A stretch of 60,307 nucleotides of DNA from contig ONBX01000006.1 of NCBI GenBank assembly GCA_900316205.1, forward strand, positions 1 through 60,307. Direction: 5' to 3'. The translations under genes and the position numbers were made by a program. Position 1 is the stretch's first letter. The number at the start of each line of letters is the position of its first letter. The notes beneath the pieces were generated by a model. That model was not told the DNA's origin, did no database searches, and saw nothing but the letters and a program-made list of their open reading frames with translations. Of the stretch, positions 34,984 to 42,435 are shown piece by piece. Origin of the DNA: an uncultured Eubacteriales bacterium. Lineage in GTDB: Bacteria > Bacillota > Clostridia > Oscillospirales > Oscillospiraceae.

Positions 34984-35990
34984 GCGGCCGACCAATGGTC
35001 GGCCCTACGCGCGGGCGGGGTTTCCGGGTTCGTATCCCCCAGTCACCGTCGCAGGCTCCGGTGCCAGCCCCCTTTAGGCAAGGGGGCCTTTGGAGAGCGC
35101 CGGGGGCGAGATCCTTCGACTCGCTTTGCTCGCTCAGGATGACAGCGAGAGATAGGCGGCGCGATCAGGGGATCGCGCCCTACGCGGCACATATTGGCCT
35201 CCCCTTGCACAGGGGAAGCAGGCGGGCGGCTGATAGCCGCCCCTACGGCGGGGTGACCCGCCATGGCCTCCCCTGAAAGGGGAGGTGTCGCCGCCGCCTG
35301 CGGCGGTGACGGAAGGGTGTGTTCCTCCCCCAGCGGGGAGGAAGTCAGCGCAGCTGACAGGTGAGGGAGAACGCCGCCTGCTGTTTTATCTGTTTGCATG
35401 GATCCGGCGCTCTCCCTCATCCGCGTTAGTGTGCCGCCGAGCAATGCTTGGCGCTACAGGGCAGCAGACCACTTTGCGGTGCGCGGGGAAGGCTTTTGCG
35501 GGCTGTCGAGGACGCCAGCCCCTACGGCGGGAATCCGGGATTTGCAGCATAGGGGCGGCTGTCAGCCGCCCGCAATGGCCCCCTTGCCTAAAGGGGGCTG
35601 TCGCCGGCGCTCGCGACGGTGACGGGGGGATACGCGCGTCCCCGTCTCCATCTCATGGGTCCCACGCGGCTGGGCAAAACAAGATAAAGCTCGGGCGGAT
35701 CCGTACCATGTCAGGCACGGATCCGCCAGAGCATTTTTGTTTGCGCGCCAAGCCTTCCGTCATCCTCCTCGCGGGAGATCGGCGGCTGATACCTCCCCTT
35801 GCACAGGGGAGGCAAGGCGGGCGGCTGATCGTGACGCGAAGCCATAAGGGGGATGACTCCCACAGTCACGGCGGAACCCCTTCAGTCAGCTTCGCTGACA
35901 GCTCCCCCTAGAGGGGGAGCCGAGGACCCTTGCAGGGGAGGCCCCCTATCGGCCTGCGGCCACTTCCCCCAAAGGGGGAAGTGAGAGCGC
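34984..35990. repeat. Cluster of palindromic intergenic repeats, about 1 kb
   Basis: No gene is supported here. The stretch is a mosaic of two hairpin families. Single hairpin plus CTACG: GGCCGACCA-A-TGGTCGGCC (34986-35004), GGCGCGATC-AGGG-GATCGCGCC (35158-35179), GGGCGGCT-GAT-AGCCGCCC (35224-35242), GGGCTG...CAGCCC (35500-35521), and a reverse copy near 35553-35572. Double hairpin: 35042-35088 (reverse), 35267-35310, 35322-35358, 35578-35623, 35885-35920 (reverse), with lone CCTCCCCT...AGGGGAGG stems at 35206 and 35797. A GATCCTTCG...CTCAGGATGAC unit is at 35110-35143. CACTTCCCCC-AAA-GGGGGAAGTG (35961-35983) ends the block and could terminate the hydrolase transcript. Confidence 0.85.
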
Positions 35991-35991
35991 G

Positions 35992-36933
35992 TCAGGGCGC
36001 GGCGCCGATGTCGTGGAGAAAGTCCAGGACGACCCGGCCGTAGCGCTGCGGATCGGAGAGGTAGCTGACGCCGTGGCCCGCGCCGGGGAAGGTCTCCAGC
36101 CGCACGGGAGAGGCACAGGCCTCTTGGATCTCCCGGCTCATTTCACAGGGAACGAAGCCATCCGCCTCGCCATGGATCAGCAGAATGGGGAGCGTGGTAT
36201 TGGAGACGGCGCCCAGGGCGCTGCCGCTGTCCGGATCGAAACGGCCGAAGAGCTCCGCGCTCAGGCCGGTGAAGGGATAGAGCACCCGGAAGTATCGGGG
36301 CAGATCCCAGCAGACCTTTTTGATGATGGCCCGGGGAGAGGAATAACCGCAGTCGGCGATGATGCCCTTCACCTCCTCCGGAAGGGGCAGATCCGATGCC
36401 ATCAGCACCGTGGCAGCGCCCATGGAGACGCCAGCCAGGCTGATGGGGATGCCGGGCCAGCGCTGTGCCGCGTATTCCGCCCAGGCCAGGCAGTCCCATC
36501 GCTCCTGGATGCCGAAGCTGATGACGTGGCCCTCGCTCTCCCCGTGGGCACGCTGGTCCACCACCAGGGTGTTGAGCCCGGCCTCCCGCGCCAGCTTGTT
36601 GCCGCCGCAGAAGTCCCGGTAGGCGTGGCCCCGGTAGCCGTGCATCTGGATCTGGAGAGGAGCCCCGTCCTTCACATGGTAATAGCGCCCGTGGAGCCTG
36701 AGCCCGTCCCGGGAGCGGATCCACACCGTCTCATAGGGGAGAGCCTCCATGGTGTGGATCAGATCGTACATGGGCTGGTCAGCCGGCGTATAGGGCTTGC
36801 CGGAGGGACTCATGTAGGGGTCGTTCTGCCCCTTGTGGGGAGAATAGTAGGCAAAGCGATAGGCTCCGTAGGCAATGGCAAGACAGAGGAGCAGCAGGGT
36901 AAGAAGGATCCAGAGGAAGATCACGGAAAGCAT
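35992..36933 (-). CDS. Membrane-anchored alpha/beta hydrolase
   Basis: A 313-aa protein with an N-terminal span (MLSVIFLWILLTLLLLCLAI) and an alpha/beta-hydrolase domain: MHGYRGHAYRDF oxyanion region, nucleophile Ser in LAGVSMGAATVL (GVSMG), acid Asp in LIHGEADGFVPCE, and His in FPGAGHGVSY. It resembles the YqkD/BEM46-like esterase group. The frame runs open far upstream, but that part is antisense to cls; the ATG at 36933 behind CGAAAGGG begins at the signal anchor. Substrate unknown. It is divergent from cls. Confidence 0.88.
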   Translation of the reverse strand: MLSVIFLWILLTLLLLCLAIAYGAYRFAYYSPHKGQNDPYMSPSGKPYTPADQPMYDLIHTMEALPYETVWIRSRDGLRLHGRYYHVKDGAPLQIQMHGYRGHAYRDFCGGNKLAREAGLNTLVVDQRAHGESEGHVISFGIQERWDCLAWAEYAAQRWPGIPISLAGVSMGAATVLMASDLPLPEEVKGIIADCGYSSPRAIIKKVCWDLPRYFRVLYPFTGLSAELFGRFDPDSGSALGAVSNTTLPILLIHGEADGFVPCEMSREIQEACASPVRLETFPGAGHGVSYLSDPQRYGRVVLDFLHDIGAAP

Positions 36934-36960
36934 CCCTTTCGTTCCACCGAAGCTGTTTGC

Positions 36961-36989
36961 TTGACGAAACAGACCTTTGGCGATATAAT
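36961..36989 (+). promoter_or_regulatory. Promoter of cls
   Basis: TTGACG (36961-36966), 17-base spacer, TATAAT (36984-36989): close to consensus. Start point near 36996, 58 bases before the ATG. Confidence 0.85.
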
Positions 36990-37053
36990 TATTTCTTACC
37001 GCATCATACCATGGGGAAAAAAGCGCGTCAAGGCAGCAAAAACGGAGGAGAAC

Positions 37054-38643
37054 ATGAAGGACAAGATCAGCCTGGAAACGGATACCCGGGGACTGCGTCT
37101 GCTGAAGAAGGGCCGGCGGGGCCTGTGGCGGGCGGTGTTCAGCCGGGCCGGGATGATCGCGCTCTTTTTGCTGCTGCAGATCCTGCTCATGATCGAGGGC
37201 TTCCGCTACCTGCAAAACTTCATGCCCCATTACTATACCTTTTCCCTGGCTTTTACCGGGGCCATGGGCCTCTTCCTCATCAACAGCCGATTGGAGCCCA
37301 ACGCCAAGCTCACCTGGCTGCTGGTGATCCTGCTGCTGCCGGTCTTCGGCGGGCTCCTCTATATTTATACCCAGAGCGACATCGGCCACCGGATCCTGCG
37401 GGACCGCTATGCCGCCATCTCGCGGGAGACCCGGGACAGTCTGCCCCAGTCTGTGGACACGCTGGTGCGTCTCACCGACGAGGCGCCGGAGATGGCCGGT
37501 ATCGCCCGCTATGTGAACCGCTCCGGCTGCTTTCCGGTCTATGACGAGACCGCGGTGCGCTACTATCCCCTGGGGGACGAGCTGTTCCCGGCCCTGCTGG
37601 AGGAGCTGGAAAAGGCGGAGGACTTCATCTATCTGGAGTTTTTCATCATCGGCGAGGGAGAGATGTGGGGCAGGATCCTGGAGATCCTGGCCCGCAAGGC
37701 CGCCGCGGGGGTGGATGTGCGGGTGCTCTATGACGGCACCAACGAGTTTTTCACCCTGCCCCGGGACTATGCCAAACGCCTGGAAACGCTGGGCATTCAG
37801 GCCAGGGCCTTCGCACCGGTGATGCCCTTTGTGTCCACCCACTATAACTATCGGGACCACCGGAAGGTCCTGGTGATCGACGGGAAGGTGGCCTTCACCG
37901 GCGGGGTAAACCTGGCGGATGAGTATATCAACAAAGTGCGCCGCTTCGGCCACTGGAAGGACTGCGGCGTGCTGGTGTGGGGCGAGGCCGTGCGCAGCTT
38001 CACCCTGATGTTCCTGCAGATGTGGGACCTGGAGGCGGGCAAGCTGGAGAGCCGGGAGCGGCTGGACGCCCCGGTGGAGCGCTGCCCCGGGGCTGCAGGC
38101 TTCGTCATGCCCTATGCCGACTGCCCACTGGACCGGGAGCGGGTGGGCGAATGGGTGTATCTGGACATTCTCTCCCGGGCAAGGCACTATGTGCACATCA
38201 TGACGCCCTATCTGATCCTGGACGAGGAGATGGAGACGGCGCTGAAATTTGCCGCCGAGCGGGGCGTGGACGTGCGCCTCATCCTGCCGGGCATCCCGGA
38301 CAAGCGCCTGCCCTACGCCCTGGCCAAGACCCACTACCGGAGCCTGCTGGATTCCGGGGTGCGGATCTATGAATACACGCCGGGCTTTGTCCATTCCAAG
38401 GTCTTCGTCGCAGACGACCGGGAGGCCACCGTGGGCACCATCAATCTGGATTACCGCAGCCTGTACCACCACTTTGAATGCGGCGCCTACCTGCAGGGGA
38501 CGGACTGCATCCGGGAGATCGAGCAGGACTTTCTGGAGACCCAAGCCAAGTGCCGTACCGTGACGCCGGAGACGGTGAAGCGGGAAAAGCTCCGCGTCAA
38601 GCTGGAGGGCATCCTGATGAAGGTCCTGGCGCCGCTGCTGTAA
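37054..38643 (+). CDS. cls: Cardiolipin synthase (phospholipase D family)
   Basis: Condenses two phosphatidylglycerols into cardiolipin and glycerol at the membrane. The 529-aa enzyme has two to three N-terminal membrane segments (AGMIALFLLLQILLMIEGFR; LTWLLVILLLPVFGGLLYIY) and two HKD motifs, His269 in HRKVLVIDGKVAFTGG and His447 in HSKVFVADDREATVGT. Length fits bacterial Cls. The frame is open for 347 codons upstream, but that is antisense to the hydrolase; ATG 37054 is preceded by CGGAGGAG and its own promoter. Confidence 0.94.
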   Translation: MKDKISLETDTRGLRLLKKGRRGLWRAVFSRAGMIALFLLLQILLMIEGFRYLQNFMPHYYTFSLAFTGAMGLFLINSRLEPNAKLTWLLVILLLPVFGGLLYIYTQSDIGHRILRDRYAAISRETRDSLPQSVDTLVRLTDEAPEMAGIARYVNRSGCFPVYDETAVRYYPLGDELFPALLEELEKAEDFIYLEFFIIGEGEMWGRILEILARKAAAGVDVRVLYDGTNEFFTLPRDYAKRLETLGIQARAFAPVMPFVSTHYNYRDHRKVLVIDGKVAFTGGVNLADEYINKVRRFGHWKDCGVLVWGEAVRSFTLMFLQMWDLEAGKLESRERLDAPVERCPGAAGFVMPYADCPLDRERVGEWVYLDILSRARHYVHIMTPYLILDEEMETALKFAAERGVDVRLILPGIPDKRLPYALAKTHYRSLLDSGVRIYEYTPGFVHSKVFVADDREATVGTINLDYRSLYHHFECGAYLQGTDCIREIEQDFLETQAKCRTVTPETVKREKLRVKLEGILMKVLAPLL

Positions 38644-38661
38644 AAGGGAATCGTGAAAAAA

Positions 38662-38745
38662 GAAGAGTGAAGAGTTATGGTGTCGCCTTCGGCGACGGAT
38701 TCAAATCCATTTTCCGAAGGAAAATACCACAACTCTTCACTCTTC
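38662..38745. repeat. Cloverleaf-like palindromic repeat
   Basis: An 84-bp element with outer arms GAAGAGTGAAGAGTT (from 38662) and AACTCTTCACTCTTC (to 38745), enclosing two hairpins, GTCGCC-TTC-GGCGAC (38682-38696) and TTTTCC-GAA-GGAAAA (about 38711-38725). The arrangement resembles a small non-autonomous transposable element. It lies between the ends of the convergent cls and Nif11-like genes and may act as a two-way terminator. Confidence 0.8.
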
Positions 38746-38757
38746 GCTTTTATCTTT

Positions 38758-39087
38758 TCACTTGTCCCCTATGGCGCCTTCGTAGTCGTAGGTCCAGCCC
38801 TTGTCCAGCAGCCAGTAGTCCACCGGGTCCTCGATGGGCTCACCCTCCTCGATAGGAACATCCAGGTTCGGGGCGTTTTTCAGCTTGTGTTTGGTTTCAA
38901 AAGCCCGCAGGTCCCCCAGGGTGAAGGGGAGGCCCAGCTCGTCCGCGATGGGCAGCAGCACGTCCTCCACCACCGCCTCCCGGATCTCCAGACTGCCGGG
39001 GTAGTTGGCCTCGGCCTCCAGCACCCGGCGGCGCAGCTCCTCGTCCTGGGCATAGAGCTCAAAGAATTTTTCCGCGTTTTCCAGCAT
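38758..39087 (-). CDS. Nif11-like small acidic protein
   Basis: A 109-aa acidic protein. Residues 1-70 (MLENAEKFFELYAQDEELRR ... PIADELGLPFTLGDLRAFE) match the pattern of Nif11-type domains, found as leaders of some modified-peptide precursors and as free proteins. The C-terminal 40 residues have no cysteine and no Gly-Gly cleavage site, and no maturation enzyme is nearby, so a peptide-precursor role is not supported. The start follows GGAGG and its own promoter. Confidence 0.72.
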   Translation of the reverse strand: MLENAEKFFELYAQDEELRRRVLEAEANYPGSLEIREAVVEDVLLPIADELGLPFTLGDLRAFETKHKLKNAPNLDVPIEEGEPIEDPVDYWLLDKGWTYDYEGAIGDK

Positions 39088-39114
39088 GGTGATCGCCTCC
39101 TTTTGTACGGGAGC

Positions 39115-39143
39115 ATTATACCGCGCAGCGACGCGCTGCGCAA
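39115..39143 (-). promoter_or_regulatory. Promoter of the Nif11-like gene
   Basis: On the minus strand: TTGCGC (39143-39138), 17-base spacer, TATAAT (39120-39115). Start point near 39108. Confidence 0.7.
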
Positions 39144-39163
39144 GAGGGCGGGAGGGAAAGAGA

Positions 39164-39235
39164 GAATTCGGAATTCAGAGTGCGGAATTCGGAATTGTGC
39201 GAGAGAGGGAGACCGTAGGGACGAGCATCGTCCGC
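39164..39235. repeat. GAATTCGGAATT repeat and small hairpin
   Basis: GAATTCGGAATTC (39164-39176) and GGAATTCGGAATT (39184-39196) form an iterated palindrome, followed by a GGGACGA-GCA-TCGTCC hairpin in the GTAGGG family (about 39216-39232). Relatives of the first lie at 56857-56877 and 58583-58606. Confidence 0.65.
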
Positions 39236-39256
39236 TTGATGAAAAGCGAAATAAGA

Positions 39257-39419
39257 AGGCGGCCAAAGGCCGCCCCTACGGCGCGGATGGAGTACCGGAC
39301 GAAACGTAGGGGCGACCTTTGGTCGCCTGACAGGAGGAGGCAAAAGGGAGGCGGCCAAAGGCCGCCCCTACGGCGCGGTGGAATACCGGACGAAACGTAG
39401 GGGCGACCTTTGGTCGCCT
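39257..39419. repeat. Tandem pair of opposed hairpins
   Basis: Two units of about 70 bp, 92 bp apart, each holding GGCGGCC-AAA-GGCCGCC plus CCTACGG, a spacer TACCGGACGAAA, and the reverse element CGTAGG plus GGCGACC-TTT-GGTCGCC. First unit 39258-39327, second 39350-39418. It sits just past the 3' end of the P-type ATPase gene and may serve as its terminator. Confidence 0.8.
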
Positions 39420-39433
39420 TGTGCTAGTGTTCT

Positions 39434-41272
39434 TTATTCCTTCACCGGGAGGAGGCAGCGCATGGCGTTCAGAATCGCCAGGATCAGCACGCCCACGTCG
39501 CCGAAGACGGCCAGCCACAGATCCGCGATGCCGAGAGCACCCAGGATCAGGATGATGAACTTCACCCCCAGGGCGAAGGCGATGTTCTGCCGGACGATGC
39601 CCATGGTCTTCCGGGCGATCTTCACCGCCAGAGCGATGCGGGAGGGCTTGTCGTCCATCAGCACCACGTCGGCGGATTCGATGGCGGCGTCGCTGCCCAG
39701 CGCGCCCATGGCGATGCCCACATCCGCTCTTGCCAGCACCGGGGCGTCGTTGATGCCGTCGCCCACGAAGGCAAGCTTCGCGCCGCCTTGCAGCAGCTTT
39801 TCCACTTCCTCCACCTTCTGCTCCGGCAAAAGCTCGGCCCGGACTTCATCCAGACCTAGCTCCTTTGCCACGGCCTCGGCCACCCGCTGCCGGTCTCCGC
39901 TGAGGAGGACGGTGCGGCGGACGCCCAGCTTCCGCAGGGCCTCCATGGCGGAGGCGGCGTCGGGCTTCAGGGCGTCGTTGATGACGATGTGGCCCAGATA
40001 CTCCTTCCCCCGGGCGATGTGCACCACCGTGCCGGGGAGATGACACTGGTGCCAGTCGGCCCCCACCTGATCCATCAGCTTGCCGTTTCCCACAAAGAAG
40101 GTCTCGCCGTCTACCTCTGCCTGCAGGCCGAGACCGGCCAGCTCCCGGATCTCCCCCAGGCGGGCGGGATCGATGTGGCCGCCGTGGGCCTTCACGATGC
40201 TCTCCGCCACCGGGTGGGTGCTGTGGCTCTCCGCCGCGGCGGCGATGTCCAGAAGCTCGTCGGCCTCCATCTCCCGGGGATGGACCGCATCCACCTGAAA
40301 GCTCCCCTGGGTCAGGGTGCCGGTCTTGTCAAAGGCCACCGTGTCCACGGAGGCCAGGGTCTCCAGGTCGTTGGCTCCCTTGATGAGGATGCCCGCCCGG
40401 GAGGCGCCGCCGATGCCGCCAAAGAAGCTGAGGGGCACGGAGACCACCAGGGCGCAGGGACAGGAGACCACCAGGAAGATCAGCGCCCTGTGGATCCACT
40501 CGCCCCAATTGCCAACGAAGAGGGGCGGCACCAGAGCCAGCAGCAGCGCGCTGATGACCACGCAGGGGGTGTACCAGCGGGCAAAGCGGGTGATGAAGCT
40601 CTCCACCTTCGCCTTTTTCTCGGCGGAGTTTTCCACCAGCTCCAGGATACGGGAGACGGTGCTGTCCTCATAGGCGCTCTCCACCTTGACCCGCAAAAGC
40701 CCGGTCAGGTTGATGGAGCCGCTGATGACCCGGTCTCCGGGGCCCACGTCTACAGGCAGGCTCTCGCCGGTGAGGGCGGCGGTGTTCAGACTGCCGGAGC
40801 CCTCCAGAACGCTGCCGTCCAGGGGCACCCGCTCACCGGGGCGGAGCACGATGGTCTCCCCGATGGCGACCTCCTCCGGGTCCACCTCCTGCTCCTCCCC
40901 GTCCCGCAGGACCACGGCGTATTCCGGCCGGATGTCCATGAGGGCGGCGATGGATTTGCGGCTGCGGCCCACGGCCACAGACTGGAACCACTCGCCGATC
41001 TGGTAGAAGAGCATGACGGCGGCGGCCTCCGGGTACTCCCCGATGGCGAAGGCGCCGATGGTGGCGATGGCCATGAGGAACTTCTCGTCAAAGACCTGGC
41101 CATGGGCGATGCCGCGGACGGCGTCCCACAGCACGTCCCAGCCGATGACCAGCCAGGGCACGGCATAGGCCAGGGCCTTCCACAGCCCTTCTGCAGGCAG
41201 CAGCGCCGCTCCCGCCAGGAGCAGCGCCGCAAGGCCGATGCGCAGAAGGGTCTTCTTCTGCTTCCGGCTCAT
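39434..41272 (-). CDS. Heavy-metal P1B-type ATPase, Zn/Cd efflux type
   Basis: A 612-aa pump that exports soft divalent metals at the cost of ATP. Motifs in order: TGESLPVD actuator, SCPCALV metal site in the membrane, DKTGTLTQG phosphorylation site, SHSTHPVAESI (HP motif), VGDGINDAPVLARADVGIAM. The CPC site without a nearby copper signature, plus the zinc-type ArsR gene upstream, favours Zn/Cd/Pb. There is no N-terminal metal-binding domain; it is encoded by the separate gene just upstream, whose stop overlaps this ATG (41269-41272). The start is at MSRKQKK rather than the longer open frame. Confidence 0.93.
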   Translation of the reverse strand: MSRKQKKTLLRIGLAALLLAGAALLPAEGLWKALAYAVPWLVIGWDVLWDAVRGIAHGQVFDEKFLMAIATIGAFAIGEYPEAAAVMLFYQIGEWFQSVAVGRSRKSIAALMDIRPEYAVVLRDGEEQEVDPEEVAIGETIVLRPGERVPLDGSVLEGSGSLNTAALTGESLPVDVGPGDRVISGSINLTGLLRVKVESAYEDSTVSRILELVENSAEKKAKVESFITRFARWYTPCVVISALLLALVPPLFVGNWGEWIHRALIFLVVSCPCALVVSVPLSFFGGIGGASRAGILIKGANDLETLASVDTVAFDKTGTLTQGSFQVDAVHPREMEADELLDIAAAAESHSTHPVAESIVKAHGGHIDPARLGEIRELAGLGLQAEVDGETFFVGNGKLMDQVGADWHQCHLPGTVVHIARGKEYLGHIVINDALKPDAASAMEALRKLGVRRTVLLSGDRQRVAEAVAKELGLDEVRAELLPEQKVEEVEKLLQGGAKLAFVGDGINDAPVLARADVGIAMGALGSDAAIESADVVLMDDKPSRIALAVKIARKTMGIVRQNIAFALGVKFIILILGALGIADLWLAVFGDVGVLILAILNAMRCLLPVKE

Positions 41273-41490
41273 TTCAGGATCACCCGGCAGTCCGGCTCCA
41301 CCTTGGCGATGCATTTGACGGCGGCCTTCAGCACCTCGTCAAACTTGTCGTCCTCGGCCTCCAGAGTCAGCTTCTGGGTCATGAAGCTGACGGTGGCCTT
41401 CTGCACGCCCTCCAGCTTGTTGATGGCGGTCTCCATCTTGGCGGCGCAGTTGGCGCAGTCCAGGTCTTCCAGCTTAAAGGTCTTTTTCAT
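41269..41490 (-). CDS. Free-standing HMA metal-binding domain protein
   Basis: A 73-aa ferredoxin-fold domain with metal site LDCANCAAKME (CxxC). It is the domain usually fused to the N terminus of CadA/ZntA pumps, here a separate gene overlapping the pump gene by four bases. It may be a metallochaperone delivering metal to the pump. The start is preceded by AAAGGAGA. Minus-strand order is arsR, repeat block, HMA, ATPase. Confidence 0.92.
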   Translation of the reverse strand: MKKTFKLEDLDCANCAAKMETAINKLEGVQKATVSFMTQKLTLEAEDDKFDEVLKAAVKCIAKVEPDCRVILK

Positions 41491-41514
41491 AATTCCAATC
41501 TCCTTTCCTTATTG

Positions 41515-41894
41515 GCTCCCTTGCTAAGGGGAGCTGTCTGCCGCCGACTCACGCAAGGTGGCAGACTGAGGGGTCTTCCTTTCATCTTTGCCTCCCCTGT
41601 GCAAGGGGAGGTGGCCCAGTGCGCACACTGGGACGGAGGGGTTGGCCCTCCGACGATTTGAGAGTTTTTCACGCGCGGCCACGGACGGCCAATAGCCGTC
41701 CCTACGAGGGGGGAAAACGGAGCGATCAGGGGATCGCTCCCTACGCGGGGGAGCGGAGCTGCCGCCGGGGATGAGATCCTTTGTTGGCCTTGCCTCAGCA
41801 GGATGACAGGGGCGGCGGCTGCCGCGGACGGCCAATGGCCGTCCCTACGGGGGCTTGTGGGGGCTGTACAACCCCTCCGAGATCCGGCGGACCG
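41515..41894. repeat. Palindromic repeat block between arsR and the HMA gene
   Basis: Double-hairpin units at 41515-41566 (GCTCCC.../...GGGAGC, then GTCTGCC/GGCAGAC) and 41591-41632 (CCTCCCCT/AGGGGAGG, then CCCAGTG/CACTGGG); hairpin plus CTACG units at 41683-41701, 41719-41740 (GGAGCGATC-AGGG-GATCGCTCC) and 41826-41844; a GAGATCCTTTG...AGGATGACA unit at 41768-41811; and the start of another double hairpin that runs into arsR. No gene is seen. Confidence 0.85.
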
Positions 41895-41934
41895 TTACAC
41901 GCCGGATCCCACCTCCCCTTGCACAGGGGAGGTG
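41881..41934. repeat. Double-hairpin repeat overlapping the arsR 3' end
   Basis: GATCCGGCG (41881-41889) pairs with CGCCGGATC (41900-41908); CACCTCCCCT (41910-41919) pairs with AGGGGAGGTG (41925-41934). The first loop (GACCGTTACA) nearly equals that of the copy at 43698. Codons for the last ArsR residues and its stop lie within it. Confidence 0.85.
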
Positions 41935-42290
41935 TTTTCCGGATAGTCTTCCAGGTGTTCTTCGATCAGATGCTCAAAGCCCTGGGCGACGATGGTGCGG
42001 ACGTGATCGTCGGAGAGATGATAATAGATGGTCTTGCCCTCCCGGCGCTTGCCCACCAGATCCGCGTCCTTCAAAATGCGCAGTTGGTGGGAGATGGCGG
42101 ACTGGGTCATGCCCAGCAGATCCGCGATGGCGCACACGCACATCTCCGACTCCAACAGGGCATAGAGGATCTTGACCCGGGTGGTGTCGCCGAAGATCTT
42201 GAACAGATCCGCCAGATCGCAGAGCAGCTCATCCGTGGGCAGATCCTGCCGGACCTTGCGGAGGATGGCTTCGTGGTCGTGAGGCATCAT
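41895..42290 (-). CDS. ArsR/SmtB-family zinc-type repressor with a repeat-derived C terminus
   Basis: A 131-aa winged-helix repressor: recognition helix LGMTQSAISHQLRILKDADL, wing EGKTIYYHL. The alpha-5 site fits D-x-H-x10-H-x2-E (DDHVRTIVAQGFEHLIEE), the zinc site of SmtB and CzrA. A CVC near residue 51 recalls the alpha-3 cadmium site. The last 13 residues (NTSPVQGEVGSGV) are encoded by a palindromic intergenic repeat; the stop codon lies in its loop. An operator and promoter lie directly upstream. It should repress itself and the downstream HMA and pump genes until zinc is in excess. Confidence 0.93.
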   Translation of the reverse strand: MMPHDHEAILRKVRQDLPTDELLCDLADLFKIFGDTTRVKILYALLESEMCVCAIADLLGMTQSAISHQLRILKDADLVGKRREGKTIYYHLSDDHVRTIVAQGFEHLIEEHLEDYPENTSPVQGEVGSGV

Positions 42291-42304
42291 TTGAACCTCC
42301 GTTC

Positions 42305-42351
42305 ATATGAATTACTGTTCATATATTAGCGCGGCGCCAGCGCTTTGTCAA
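42305..42351 (-). promoter_or_regulatory. arsR promoter and ArsR-type operator
   Basis: Minus-strand TTGACA (42351-42346), 17-base spacer, TAATAT (42328-42323). The palindrome ATATGAA-N6-TTCATAT at 42305-42324 overlaps the -10 and has the TGAA-N6-TTCA core of SmtB/CadC-type operators. Repressor binding would block RNA polymerase. Confidence 0.85.
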
Positions 42352-42372
42352 GGGGGAAATAGAAAAAGATAC

Positions 42373-42401
42373 TTTTCAAACCAGACGGCGTCTGCTATAC
42401 T
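42373..42401 (+). promoter_or_regulatory. Promoter of the DUF362 gene
   Basis: TTTTCA (42373-42378), 17-base spacer, TATACT (42396-42401) with an extended TGC before the -10. It is divergent from arsR; the ArsR operator lies about 50 bases upstream and need not affect it. Confidence 0.65.
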
Positions 42402-42435
42402 GTAATTGGTTAAATTATGAACAGGAGGAATCCCC

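Noticed and set aside
34984-35911. Plus-strand frames of 70-208 codons in the repeat cluster
   Set aside because: They are made wholly of palindromic repeats, lack ribosome sites and encode Arg/Pro/Gly-rich nonsense.
34984-35990. Repeat cluster as a CRISPR array
   Set aside because: Units are palindromes of different sequence at irregular spacing, without uniform repeats or spacers and without cas genes.
36013-37053. 347-codon upstream extension of the cls frame
   Set aside because: It is antisense to the alpha/beta hydrolase and lies upstream of the cls promoter at 36961; the Cls N terminus is complete from 37054.
36934-38544. Long upstream extension of the hydrolase frame on the minus strand
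   Set aside because: It is antisense to cls; the hydrolase has a proper signal anchor and ribosome site at 36933.
39164-39196. GAATTC-rich sequence as cloning or adapter residue
   Set aside because: Related but non-identical copies at 56857 and 58583, in ordinary genomic context, make it a natural repeat.
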